Shown here piece by piece: positions 33,925-42,489 of a DNA stretch of 64,000 nucleotides (position 1 is the first letter of the stretch; each line of letters starts with the position of its first letter). The translations under genes and the position numbers were made by a program. This stretch comes from Streptomyces iakyrus. GTDB taxonomy: Bacteria; Actinomycetota; Actinomycetes; Streptomycetales; Streptomycetaceae. The stretch covers positions 504,188-568,187 of the forward strand of contig NZ_JNXI01000002.1 in NCBI RefSeq assembly GCF_000717055.1. The letters run 5' to 3'. The notes beneath the pieces are model-generated. The model had not been told where the DNA came from and made no database searches. It saw nothing but the letters and a program-made list of their open reading frames with translations.

Positions 33925-36050
33925 GCACCACCGCCGAGCTTCTCAAGCAGGCTTCCGAGCTGTTCCCGGACGAGGTCGTCACAGTTGCGCACGTACGCCA
34001 CTTCGACCTCCCCCTCGGTGCCGGGCGCTTCGCCCTGATCACCCTGGACAACGGCCACGACCACACCAAGCCGACCACCTTCGGCCCGGCCTCGCTGGCG
34101 AACCTGAACACCGCCATCGACCAGGTCGAGAAGGAGGCGGCGGACGGCGAGATCATCGGCGTCGGCATCACCGGCAAGCCGTTCATCTTCGCGGTCGGCG
34201 CCGACCTCAAGGGCGTGGAGATCCTCAAGGAGTACGAGCACGCGCTCGCCATCGGCAAGGGCGGCCACGAGGTCTTCAAGCGGCTGTCCCAGCTGGCCGT
34301 GCCGACCTTCGCGTACTACAACGGCGCCGCGATGGGCGGCGGTGTCGAGGTCGGTCTGCACTGCACCTACCGCACGGTCTCCGCGGCCCTCCCGGCGTTC
34401 TCGCTCCCCGAGGTCTTCCTCGGCCTGGTGCCCGGCTGGGGCGGCTGCACGCTGCTGCCGAACCTGATCGGCCCCGAGAAGGCCGTCTCGGTGATCATCG
34501 AGAACAGCCTCAACCAGAACAAGCAGCTCAAGGGCAAGCAGGTCTACGAGCTCGGGATCGCCGACGCGATCTTCGAGGGCGCGGACTTCCTGGAGCAGTC
34601 GCTGATCTGGACCGCCGCCGTCCTCAAGGGCGAGCTGGAGATCGAGCGCCCGGTCATCGACCGCGGCGAGGCCTGGGACCAGGCCGTCGCCAAGGGCCGC
34701 TTCATCGCGGACTCCAAGGTGCACGGCGCCGCCCCGGCCGCCTACCGCGCCCTGGACATCATCGCCGCCGCCAAGAACGGCGACCTCCAGCAGGGCTACG
34801 ACGCCGAGGACAAGGCCCTCGCGGACCTCATCATGGGCGGCGAACTGCGCTCCGGCATCTACGCCTTCAACCTGGTGCAGAAGCGCGGCAAGCGTCCCGC
34901 CGGCGCCCCGGACAAGTCCCTGGCCCGCCCGGTCACCAAGGTCGGTGTCGTCGGCGCCGGTCTGATGGCCTCCCAGCTCGCGCTGCTGTTCCTGCGCCGC
35001 CTGGAGGTCCCGGTCGTCCTCACGGACATCGACCAGGAGCGCGTCGACAAGGGTGTGGGCTACGTCCACGCCGAGATCGACAAGCTGCTCGGCAAGGGCC
35101 GGATCAACCAGGACAAGGCCAACCGTCTCAAGGCGCTGGTGTCCGGTGTGCTGGACAAGGCCGAGGGCTTCGCGGACGCGGACTTCATCATCGAGGCCGT
35201 GTTCGAGGAGATCGGCGTCAAGCAGCAGGTGTTCGCGGAGGTCGAGGCGGTCGCCCCGGCGCACGCCATCCTCGCGACGAACACCTCCTCGCTGTCGGTC
35301 TCCGAGATGGCGTCGAAGCTCAAGAACCCCGAGCGGGTCGTGGGCTTCCACTTCTTCAACCCGGTCGCGGTCCTCCCGCTGCTGGAGATCGTGCGCGGCG
35401 AGAAGACCGACGACGCCTCCCTGGCCACGGCCTTCGCCGTCGCCAAGAAGCTGAAGAAGACCGCGGTCCTCACCAAGGACGCCCCGGCGTTCGTCGTGAA
35501 CCGCATCCTGACCCGCTTCATGGGCGAGATCCAGAACGTCATCGACGAGGGCACCCCGGTCGAGGTGGCCGAGAAGGCCGTCGAGCCGCTCGGTCTGCCG
35601 ATGTCGCCGCTGGTCCTGCTGGAGCTCGTCGGCCCCGCGATCGGTCTGCACGTCTCGGAGACCCTCAACCGGGCCTTCCCGGACCGCTTCACGGTCTCCC
35701 CGAACCTCGCGGCCGTCGTCAAGGCGGGCAAGCGCGGCTTCTACGTCTACGACTCCGGCAAGCCGGAGCTGGACCCCGAGGTCGCCGCGCTGCTGAAGCA
35801 GGGCGACACCGTCCTGACGGAGGAGCAGGTTCGCGACCGTGTGCTCGACGCGGTGGCGCAGGAGATCGGCATCATGCTCGACGAGGGCGTCGTCGCCGAG
35901 GCGCAGGACATCGACCTCTGCCTCATCACGGGCGCCGGCTGGCCCTTCCACCTGGGCGGCATCACGCCGTACCTGGACCGCGAGGGTGTCTCCGAGCGCG
36001 TGAACGGCAAGAGGTTCCTGGCACAGGGCGTCGCGAGCGTCCCGGCGTAA
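33921..36050 (+). CDS. fadB: 3-hydroxyacyl-CoA dehydrogenase / enoyl-CoA hydratase
   Basis: The 709-residue multifunctional protein has an N-terminal crotonase domain (GVGITGKPFIFAVGADLKGVE; oxyanion segment NGAAMGGGVEVGLHCTYR; catalytic-type Glu in FSLPEVFLGLVPGWGG) and then an NAD-binding 3-hydroxyacyl-CoA dehydrogenase domain (KVGVVGAGLMASQLA; ATNTSSLSV; VGFHFFNPVAVLPLLEIV). A C-terminal helical domain with GKRGFYVYD completes it. It hydrates enoyl-CoA and oxidises the 3-hydroxyacyl-CoA, passing 3-ketoacyl-CoA to FadA. The GTG start overlaps the fadA stop. Confidence 0.93.
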   Translation: MSTTAELLKQASELFPDEVVTVAHVRHFDLPLGAGRFALITLDNGHDHTKPTTFGPASLANLNTAIDQVEKEAADGEIIGVGITGKPFIFAVGADLKGVEILKEYEHALAIGKGGHEVFKRLSQLAVPTFAYYNGAAMGGGVEVGLHCTYRTVSAALPAFSLPEVFLGLVPGWGGCTLLPNLIGPEKAVSVIIENSLNQNKQLKGKQVYELGIADAIFEGADFLEQSLIWTAAVLKGELEIERPVIDRGEAWDQAVAKGRFIADSKVHGAAPAAYRALDIIAAAKNGDLQQGYDAEDKALADLIMGGELRSGIYAFNLVQKRGKRPAGAPDKSLARPVTKVGVVGAGLMASQLALLFLRRLEVPVVLTDIDQERVDKGVGYVHAEIDKLLGKGRINQDKANRLKALVSGVLDKAEGFADADFIIEAVFEEIGVKQQVFAEVEAVAPAHAILATNTSSLSVSEMASKLKNPERVVGFHFFNPVAVLPLLEIVRGEKTDDASLATAFAVAKKLKKTAVLTKDAPAFVVNRILTRFMGEIQNVIDEGTPVEVAEKAVEPLGLPMSPLVLLELVGPAIGLHVSETLNRAFPDRFTVSPNLAAVVKAGKRGFYVYDSGKPELDPEVAALLKQGDTVLTEEQVRDRVLDAVAQEIGIMLDEGVVAEAQDIDLCLITGAGWPFHLGGITPYLDREGVSERVNGKRFLAQGVASVPA

Positions 36051-36213
36051 CGCGTTACCCCTGAGGGGGGTGGGGCGTACGGTAACAATCCGTGCACCCG
36101 CCCCCCTCTCTGCATGCCGCCACAGATAGGATCCTCACACAATCCGACCATTGCTTACCTGACTCTGACGGTCTCCACCCCCAGACCGCCGGGTGTCCTC
36201 GAAGGAGTCCTGC

Positions 36214-37653
36214 GTGGCGTCCCCTCGTCGCCGAACACCCCGACGCCGGGTCTGGCCCAAGATCAGGCTCCTGCTCCTCGTGGCGGTGGTCGCCGCAGGC
36301 GGCACGGCGCTCTATCCCGTGTGGAAGGCCGCGAACCCGGACCCGCCCGAGCTGAAGGTCCGCTACCGGACCGACACCCCGGCGACGGCGACGGCGGCCA
36401 AGCCGTCGCTGGAGGTCTTCAACGACACCGGCAAGCCACTGCCGTTGAGCGATGTGACGCTCCGGTACTGGTTCACCGCCGACGGCTCCGCGTCGTACGC
36501 CTTCAACTGTGTCAACGCCGTGTTCGGCTGCTCCAACGTCGCCGGTCGGATCGTAGCGATGAACAAGCCCACGGACACCGCGGACCACTACCTGGAGGTC
36601 CGGTTCACGGCCGCCGCGGGTGACCTGAAGCCCGGCGCCAACAGCAAGGGCATCGACCTCCAGCTCTTCCGCACCGACCACAAGAAGCTGAAGCAGTCCG
36701 ACGACCGCTCCTTCGACGCGGAGATGACCAGCTACAAGGAGGCGGAGAACGTCACCGCCTACAAGCGGGGCGTCCTCGCCTGGGGCGAGGAGCCGGACGG
36801 CACCAAGGCGAGCGACGAGAAGAAGACGGCGGCGAAGTCCGCGCCCGAGCCGCTGCCCGCCCTGCCCGCCGGGGTGCTGTTCGACGACTTCACCTATCAG
36901 GGCCCCAAGGACCCGGCCCTGTTCAAGCACGGCTGGCTGGTCCGCACCAGCAAGGGCGGCCCGGGCGTCGAGAACACCTGGTCGGCGAAGGGCGTCAGCT
37001 TCCCCACCGCCGAGGGCGCGCACGCCGGCGGCCAGGTGCTGAACCTGCGGGCGAGCACGGACGGCACCAAGGCCGGGACGCGGCAGGCGAGCCTCGGCAC
37101 GGCCGCCAGCAAGTTCCGCGACGGCACCTACGCGGCCCGCATCCACTTCAGCGACGAGCCGACCACCGGGGACGCCGGCGACCACGTCAACCAGACCTTC
37201 TACACCATCGGCGGCACCGGCTCGAAGTACAGCGAGCTGGACAACGAGTACATGCCGAACGGCGGCTGGGGCCGGGCCGGCCCCAAGCTCGACACCGTGA
37301 CCTGGTACGACCACAAGACCAACGACCGGGTCTACGAGACCACGAACAAGAGCCTCGACACCTGGCACACCGTGCTGATCAGGGTGAAGGACGGCGTCGT
37401 CGCCTACTGGCTCGACGGCAAGAAGCTTTTCCTCAGCAACGGCAAGTACGCCCCGCGCGCGGACATGTCCGTGAACTTCAACCACTGGTTCATCGATCTG
37501 CCGTTCGAGGGCGAGCGCGCCTGGGACATGAAGGTGGACTGGCTCTACTACAACGCGAACGACACCCTGTCGGCGAAGCAAGTGCAGTCCGCTGTCGAGG
37601 ACTTCACCGGCGAGGGTGTGAACTACTTCGACACGGTTCGGGAGTCCCGGTGA
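36214..37653 (+). CDS. Membrane-anchored CBM3 plus GH16-like protein
   Basis: The 479-residue protein has a basic N-terminus, a single signal-anchor helix (IRLLLLVAVVAAGGTALYPVW), a CBM3-like domain (about 45-195: KPSLEVFNDTGKPLPLSDVTLRYWFTADG, VEVRFTAAAG-like strand, FDAEMTSYKEAENVTAYKRGVLAWGEEP) and a Lys-rich linker. A laminarinase-like jelly roll follows, with a GH16-style ExDxE motif (Glu341-Leu-Asp-Asn-Glu345). It would bind and possibly cleave a beta-glycan outside the cell. GTG 36214 is chosen because AAGGAG is 6 bases upstream. The downstream deacetylase gene overlaps its stop, and both converge on a hyaluronan-synthase-like gene, suggesting work on the same polymer. Confidence 0.7.
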   Translation: MASPRRRTPRRRVWPKIRLLLLVAVVAAGGTALYPVWKAANPDPPELKVRYRTDTPATATAAKPSLEVFNDTGKPLPLSDVTLRYWFTADGSASYAFNCVNAVFGCSNVAGRIVAMNKPTDTADHYLEVRFTAAAGDLKPGANSKGIDLQLFRTDHKKLKQSDDRSFDAEMTSYKEAENVTAYKRGVLAWGEEPDGTKASDEKKTAAKSAPEPLPALPAGVLFDDFTYQGPKDPALFKHGWLVRTSKGGPGVENTWSAKGVSFPTAEGAHAGGQVLNLRASTDGTKAGTRQASLGTAASKFRDGTYAARIHFSDEPTTGDAGDHVNQTFYTIGGTGSKYSELDNEYMPNGGWGRAGPKLDTVTWYDHKTNDRVYETTNKSLDTWHTVLIRVKDGVVAYWLDGKKLFLSNGKYAPRADMSVNFNHWFIDLPFEGERAWDMKVDWLYYNANDTLSAKQVQSAVEDFTGEGVNYFDTVRESR

Positions 37654-39137
37654 GGAACAGTCGGTCCGGCGCCCACAGGCACGCCGCCGAGGCAACGGAG
37701 AACAAGCCGGTGGTGAGCAGGCGCTCCGCCCTGCTGATGGGCGGTACAGGAGGCGTCGCCATGGCCGGCGGCGGCGCGTGGCTGGGCAAGGTGGTGGCAC
37801 AGCCCGCCGCCGCCCCGGCCGCCGGGGCCGGCATCGGAGGCCTCACCACGCCTCCCCTCTACGCTCCCTCCGGCCGCCGCCCCAAGTACCGCCGGGCCAG
37901 TTGGTCCCAGCAGTTCCAGTCGGGCCACGGCTGGACGCCCGGGGGCACCGGCACCGCGTCGGCCGAGGCTAACGACACGTCCGCCTTCGTCCGCGGCACA
38001 CAGTCGGTCCGGGTGACCACCAACGGCACCGGCAAGCAGAGCTACGTCCGCAGGACGGGCATGCCCGCGATGAGCCTGACGGGCAAGATGATCCGGCTGG
38101 TCTTCCGCGTCGACGACGTGACGAACCTGGCCAAGTGCGTCTTCTACCTGGGCAGCGGTTCCCTCGCGAACCACTTCGCCTGGACGCACCACGTGCACTC
38201 CAAGACCTCGGCGAACTACGTACAGTCCGGGGAGTGGGTGACCGTCCACCTCCAGTGGGCGGACGTCAACGCGGCGGCGGGTACGTACTCCATCGGCGCC
38301 AGTGGCAAGCCCTCCACGAAGACCGGCTTCACCGACATGTCCTTCGCCGTGTACGACAACGCGGGCGGCCCGGTGACCTACCGGCTCCAGGCCGTGGAGC
38401 TGATACCGGACACCGTCTCGGTCTTCCCCAAGGGCGTCGTCTCCATCACCTTCGACGACTCCCACAAGTCGGTCCACGACCTGGCCCGGCCGGTCATGGA
38501 CCGCTTCGGCTTCCCCGGCACGGTCTACAACATCGCCGACGCCATCGGCACCGGCAGCTTCCTGACGCTCGACCAGATGCGGTCGATGCAGGACTTCTCG
38601 GGCTGGGAGATGGGCGGCCACTCGTACGCGAACGCCGTCCACACGGCCAGCTACCCCAAGCTCACCGCAGAGCAGGCCGACGACGACTTCCGCAAGCTGC
38701 GCGAGTGGCTGGTCTCCAACGGCTTCACCAGCGAGCACTTCGCCTATCCGCACGGCGCGTTCCAGAAGACCTCCGACGGGGTCCCGGTCGACCAGATCGC
38801 GAGCCGGCACTTCACCACGGCCCGGTCGATCATCTCCGAGACCATCGAGTCGTTCGCCCCGGCGATGCCGTACCGCCTCAAGGCGCTGACGGGCATCAAC
38901 GACGGTACGGGCATCGGCGGTACGGCCCTGTCGAAGCTGACGGGCGCGGGCGGCAAGCTCGACCGGTGCGTGAACAACGGCGACTGGCTGATCCTGTGTC
39001 TGCACAAGGTCGTCGACGGCGCTCCCAAGACGAGCACCGAGATCGGCACCGCGGGCCTGGAGGCGCTGATGAAGGCGATCGAGGACCGGGACATCCCGGT
39101 GCTGACGGTCGAGGAGGCCATGGCCTCCTACACCTGA
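37650..39137 (+). CDS. Secreted polysaccharide deacetylase (NodB/CE4 type)
   Basis: The 495-residue protein carries a Tat-like signal (SRRSALLMGGTGGVAMAGGGAWLG). It then has a carbohydrate-binding-like beta domain (about 80-250, FQSGHGWTPGGTGTASAEANDTSAFVRGTQSVRV) and a NodB homology domain. There motif 1 is SITFDDSHKSVHD, motif 2 HSYANAVH and motif 3 FAYPHGAF. CE4 enzymes remove N- or O-acetyl groups from polysaccharides using Asp and two His as metal ligands; the motif 2 spacing here is unusual. Its GTG overlaps the stop of the CBM3-GH16 gene (GTGA). A strong terminator separates it from the convergent glycosyltransferase. Confidence 0.8.
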   Translation: MRNSRSGAHRHAAEATENKPVVSRRSALLMGGTGGVAMAGGGAWLGKVVAQPAAAPAAGAGIGGLTTPPLYAPSGRRPKYRRASWSQQFQSGHGWTPGGTGTASAEANDTSAFVRGTQSVRVTTNGTGKQSYVRRTGMPAMSLTGKMIRLVFRVDDVTNLAKCVFYLGSGSLANHFAWTHHVHSKTSANYVQSGEWVTVHLQWADVNAAAGTYSIGASGKPSTKTGFTDMSFAVYDNAGGPVTYRLQAVELIPDTVSVFPKGVVSITFDDSHKSVHDLARPVMDRFGFPGTVYNIADAIGTGSFLTLDQMRSMQDFSGWEMGGHSYANAVHTASYPKLTAEQADDDFRKLREWLVSNGFTSEHFAYPHGAFQKTSDGVPVDQIASRHFTTARSIISETIESFAPAMPYRLKALTGINDGTGIGGTALSKLTGAGGKLDRCVNNGDWLILCLHKVVDGAPKTSTEIGTAGLEALMKAIEDRDIPVLTVEEAMASYT

Positions 39138-39175
39138 GGCCTGGCCCGCCCGCACGCCCAGCGCCCGAACGCACA

Positions 39176-39207
39176 AGAGAGGGGCGGCCCCCCGGCCGCC
39201 CCTCTCT
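39176..39207. terminator. Bidirectional terminator between deacetylase and glycosyltransferase
   Basis: A perfect 14-bp stem, AGAGAGGGGCGGCC (39176-39189) with GGCCGCCCCTCTCT (39194-39207), encloses a CCCC loop. It lies between two convergent genes, 39 bases after the deacetylase stop and 16 bases before the glycosyltransferase stop. Confidence 0.85.
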
Positions 39208-39222
39208 CCGTTGCTCGCGGCT

Positions 39223-40992
39223 CTACCAGCCGCCCTGCCCGTAACCGCCCTGGCCCTGTCCGTGGCCCTGCTGCCACGACGGGTCCTGCGGCGGATAACC
39301 GCCCTGCTGCGGGACGTGGCCGCCCTGCCCCGGGTACTGCTGCTGGTACGGGTCGTGGTGGCCGGGGTATTCGCCCTGCCACTGCTGCTGGCCGGCCGGC
39401 GCCGGAGCCCCCCAGCTGACGCGCTGCTGCGGAACGGCGGCGTGCTGCTCCTCGTCGTAGCCGGGGATCGGCTGCGGCTGGGAGGGGATGCCGCCCGCCG
39501 GGCGGGGCCGGGTGCGCAGCGCCACGCCCTCCAGACGCATCAACTGGAGCGTCTCGGTGACCTTCTTGTCGGAGTACGGGTCCTCTTCCTCGAAGATCTC
39601 CGTCACGTCGTGCTCGTGGTCGCCTGCCACGGACACCTCGACACCGCCCTGGCGGGTGCCCCAGCTGCCCTTGTGCAGGGTGAACAGGGCGTAGAAGCGC
39701 AGCGGCGTCAGCAGCGTCAGCTGGATGACACCATAGATCGGCGCGAGCAGGAACATGCCGAAGCGCTTGATGAAGCCCATGCCGCGGCGCGGGAAGTCGA
39801 GGTAGCGCACATTGCGCAGGTAGCCCATCAGGACCATGAAGACCAGGTAGTCACCGATGTGGTTGACGAACTGCTGGGGCTTCATGATGGGCAGGATGAC
39901 CATCGAGTAGAACATCGCCGAGCCGAAGACCAGCCACAGCGCGAGCTCCATGCAGGTCAGCCAGAAGGCCGGCCGGTACTTCTTCTGGTGGCGGAACGCC
40001 CACAGCGACTCGCGGAAGAAGGACTTGTTCCAGCGCACCTGCTGGCGCAGGAAGTGCGGCAGCTTCTCGGGGACGGCCGTGTAGCCGACGGCCGTCTCCT
40101 GGAAGACGACCTGGCCCTCCATCAGGCAGTAGTTGGTCATGCGGCGGTCGTCGCCGAAGACGGCCGGCTTGCCCAGGAACTGCTGGTTGAGGAAGTCCGG
40201 CAGGTACTTGCGCACCAGCGTGCCGCGGTACGCGGAGAGCGCGCCGCAGCAGCACAGGACCGACTTCAGCCGGGAGTAGGCGGCCCGTTCGAACAGGAAC
40301 GAGTTGCCGTAGCGCAGGTCCTGGAGGCGGGTGAAGATGTTGCTGTCGTGGTTGAGCGCCAGCACCATGCCGGTGGAGGCCATGATCTTCTCGTCGGCCA
40401 GCGGCAGCAGCAGCTCGCGCACGGTGTCCCGGGACAGCACGGTGTCCGAGTCGACGCAGAGGAAGATGTCGGAGTACGGCGCGGCCTCGAAGCCCAGCGC
40501 CAGCGCCTCGCGCTTGCCCTTGTTCTCGGGCTGGACGCTGACGGTGTACTTGACGCCCTTGGCCTCGAACTCGCGGCGCAGCTTCTTGGCCGCCCGGATA
40601 CCGGAGTCGTTGGCGCTGGCGTCGTCGATGATGTGGATCTCGTTGGGCAGGCGGCTCTGCGCGAGGAGGCTGCGCATGCCCTGCTCGAACATCACCGGGT
40701 CCTCGTTGTAGATCGGGATGACCGCGGTGACCCAGGCGTTCTCCAGGTACTCCAGTTCCTCCCGCCCGGCCTTGGCCGGACGGTAGAAGAGGGCGCCGAA
40801 CATCTTCAGGGCCAGCAGGCCCATGGCACCCATCGAGTACAGGTGCAGCGAACCGGCGTCGAGCCGGGTGGCGATCAGCGCGGCCAGGCCCAGGAAGACG
40901 AAGTACGAGACCTTCAGATGCCGCCGCTTCCGGTGCGCTCGACGCCCACCGGACTCGACGGCACCGGGTATGAACGTATCTTCGGAAGTCAC
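39223..40992 (-). CDS. Hyaluronan-synthase-like membrane glycosyltransferase (GT2)
   Basis: The 589-residue processive GT2 enzyme has two N-terminal helices, a cytosolic catalytic domain and about four C-terminal helices. Key motifs are VIPIYNEDP, DSDT (181-184), GDDRRMTN (280-287) and QQVRWNKSFFRE (317-328). The last is the QxxRW motif in the form seen in class I hyaluronan synthases. The final 75 or so residues are a Gln/Gly/Pro/Tyr-rich cytosolic tail. It likely polymerises and exports a GlcNAc- or uronic-acid-containing polysaccharide. Its start overlaps the stop of the UDP-sugar dehydrogenase gene (ATGA), which would supply one precursor. Confidence 0.8.
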   Translation of the reverse strand: MTSEDTFIPGAVESGGRRAHRKRRHLKVSYFVFLGLAALIATRLDAGSLHLYSMGAMGLLALKMFGALFYRPAKAGREELEYLENAWVTAVIPIYNEDPVMFEQGMRSLLAQSRLPNEIHIIDDASANDSGIRAAKKLRREFEAKGVKYTVSVQPENKGKREALALGFEAAPYSDIFLCVDSDTVLSRDTVRELLLPLADEKIMASTGMVLALNHDSNIFTRLQDLRYGNSFLFERAAYSRLKSVLCCCGALSAYRGTLVRKYLPDFLNQQFLGKPAVFGDDRRMTNYCLMEGQVVFQETAVGYTAVPEKLPHFLRQQVRWNKSFFRESLWAFRHQKKYRPAFWLTCMELALWLVFGSAMFYSMVILPIMKPQQFVNHIGDYLVFMVLMGYLRNVRYLDFPRRGMGFIKRFGMFLLAPIYGVIQLTLLTPLRFYALFTLHKGSWGTRQGGVEVSVAGDHEHDVTEIFEEEDPYSDKKVTETLQLMRLEGVALRTRPRPAGGIPSQPQPIPGYDEEQHAAVPQQRVSWGAPAPAGQQQWQGEYPGHHDPYQQQYPGQGGHVPQQGGYPPQDPSWQQGHGQGQGGYGQGGW

Positions 40993-42260
40993 AGCTTGAC
41001 CACCCGCGGATGGTCGGCGGATTTGCCCCGGGTGTCGAAGAGCGCCCGGGCGCGGTCGGCCAGCTCGTCGAGGTCTATCTCGCGGTGCGGCTGGAGCAGG
41101 ATCGTCAGGTCGGCGGCCTCGGCGGCGGCGAGGTAGTCCCCGGCCCGCTCGACGGGGTCACCGCCGACGCGCCAGTCCTCGACGCGCGGATCGAAGTAGA
41201 CGAGTTCGGCACCACGCGCGAGGAGGTTCTCCGCGACGGCCAGGGCCGGGCTCTCGCGCTGGTCGGAGATGTCCGGCTTGTAGGTGACGCCGAGCAGCAG
41301 AACCCGGGAGCCGCGCACGGCCTTGCCCTGGTCGTTGAGCAGATCGGCGGCGCGGTTCACCACGTGCACGGGCATGCGCTGGTTGATCTCCTGCGCCAGC
41401 TCCACGAACCGGAACGGGATGCCCAGCGAACGCACCTTGTACGAGAGGTAGTTGGGGTCGATCGGGATGCAGTGCCCGCCGACGCCCGGGCCGGGGTAGA
41501 ACGGCGCGAACCCGAACGGCTTCGTGGAAGCACACCGGATGGCGTCCCACAGATCGACGCCGATCTCGCGGCAGAACATCGACATCTCGTTGACGAGCGC
41601 GATGTTGACGTGCCGGTAGGTGTTCTCCAGCAGCTTGGCCATCTCGGCCTCGCGGGTGCCCTTGGCCTCGACGACCCGGTTCACGAACCGCTCGTAGAGG
41701 GCGCGGGCGGCCTTGGTGCAGTCGGCCGTGATGCCGCCGACGACCTTGGGGGTGTTCTCCAGGCCGAAGGAGGGGTTGCCCGGGTCGATGCGCTCGGGCG
41801 AGAAGGCGAGGTGGAAGTCGATGCCGACCCGCAGGCCCCCGGCCTCCAGACGCGGCCGGACCACCTCGTCGGTCGTGCCCGGATAGGTCGTGGACTCCAG
41901 GACCACGAGCGTGCCGGCGGTGAGGTGGGCGGCGATGTCGTCGACGGCGGCGTGCACCGCGCCGAGGTCCGGGGCTCCGTGCTCGGTGAGTGGCGTGGGG
42001 ACACACACCACGACAGCGGCGGCGCCGGCGATCACGTCCGCCCGGTCGACGGCCTCGAAGCCCTGCTCCAGCATGGCGCGCACTTCGGCGTCGGTGATGT
42101 CGTCGACGTGTGAACGGCCGGCGTTCAGTCCGTCGATCACCCGTCGGCTGCGGTCGAGACCGACCACCTTCAGGCCCGCGGCTGCGGCAGAACGTGCCAA
42201 CGGCAGCCCCACGTAACCGAGTCCGACAACGACAAGATCCACCGTGGAGGATCTGCTCAC
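40989..42260 (-). CDS. Nucleotide-sugar dehydrogenase, UDP-GlcNAc 6-dehydrogenase (WbpA) type
   Basis: The 423-residue NAD-dependent enzyme has the N-terminal motif VVVGLGYVGLP, LESTTYPGTTDE, FSPERIDPGNP, AEMAKLLENTYRHVNIALVNE, and catalytic Cys264 in PGPGVGGHCIPIDPNYLSYK. That catalytic segment (GGHC) is typical of the WbpA/TviB/WecC branch, which oxidises UDP-N-acetylhexosamines, whereas UDP-glucose dehydrogenases usually have GGSCFPKD. UDP-GlcNAc or a close relative is therefore the better substrate guess. GTG 42260 follows GGGGA; an in-frame ATG at 42311 adds 17 residues. It is the first gene of the operon with the glycosyltransferase. Confidence 0.83.
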   Translation of the reverse strand: MSRSSTVDLVVVGLGYVGLPLARSAAAAGLKVVGLDRSRRVIDGLNAGRSHVDDITDAEVRAMLEQGFEAVDRADVIAGAAAVVVCVPTPLTEHGAPDLGAVHAAVDDIAAHLTAGTLVVLESTTYPGTTDEVVRPRLEAGGLRVGIDFHLAFSPERIDPGNPSFGLENTPKVVGGITADCTKAARALYERFVNRVVEAKGTREAEMAKLLENTYRHVNIALVNEMSMFCREIGVDLWDAIRCASTKPFGFAPFYPGPGVGGHCIPIDPNYLSYKVRSLGIPFRFVELAQEINQRMPVHVVNRAADLLNDQGKAVRGSRVLLLGVTYKPDISDQRESPALAVAENLLARGAELVYFDPRVEDWRVGGDPVERAGDYLAAAEAADLTILLQPHREIDLDELADRARALFDTRGKSADHPRVVKL

Positions 42261-42417
42261 GACATCATTCCCCAACCCCGTTGCCAAGGCGTCGGCCAGA
42301 CGCTGTAGCAACCGGCCCCCCGAGCAAATCGAACAAGTCCGATGAGGTTAACAATACCTTCACCTTTTGACCATGTTCACCCGAGGTGCGCCTTGTCACG
42401 CACACATCTGTACAACC

Positions 42418-42449
42418 CTTGACACACCTCGTGTGTCTGGTGCGTCAAG
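42418..42449. terminator. Hairpin between the beta-propeller gene and the dehydrogenase operon
   Basis: CTTGACACACC (42418-42428) pairs with GGTGCGTCAAG (42439-42449) with one mismatch across a 10-base loop. On the minus strand it lies 41 bases after the stop of the upstream gene, so it probably ends that transcript. The remaining AT-rich gap to 42300 should contain the promoter of the dehydrogenase-glycosyltransferase operon. Confidence 0.55.
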
Positions 42450-42489
42450 AGCCACAAAAGGAAGTGATCCGTTCCGGGTCCGGCGGAGG

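Noticed and set aside
40989..42260. Calling the dehydrogenase a classical UDP-glucose 6-dehydrogenase
   Set aside because: The GVGGHCIPIDP catalytic segment fits the UDP-N-acetylhexosamine dehydrogenase branch better. The hyaluronan-type neighbour alone is not enough to decide.
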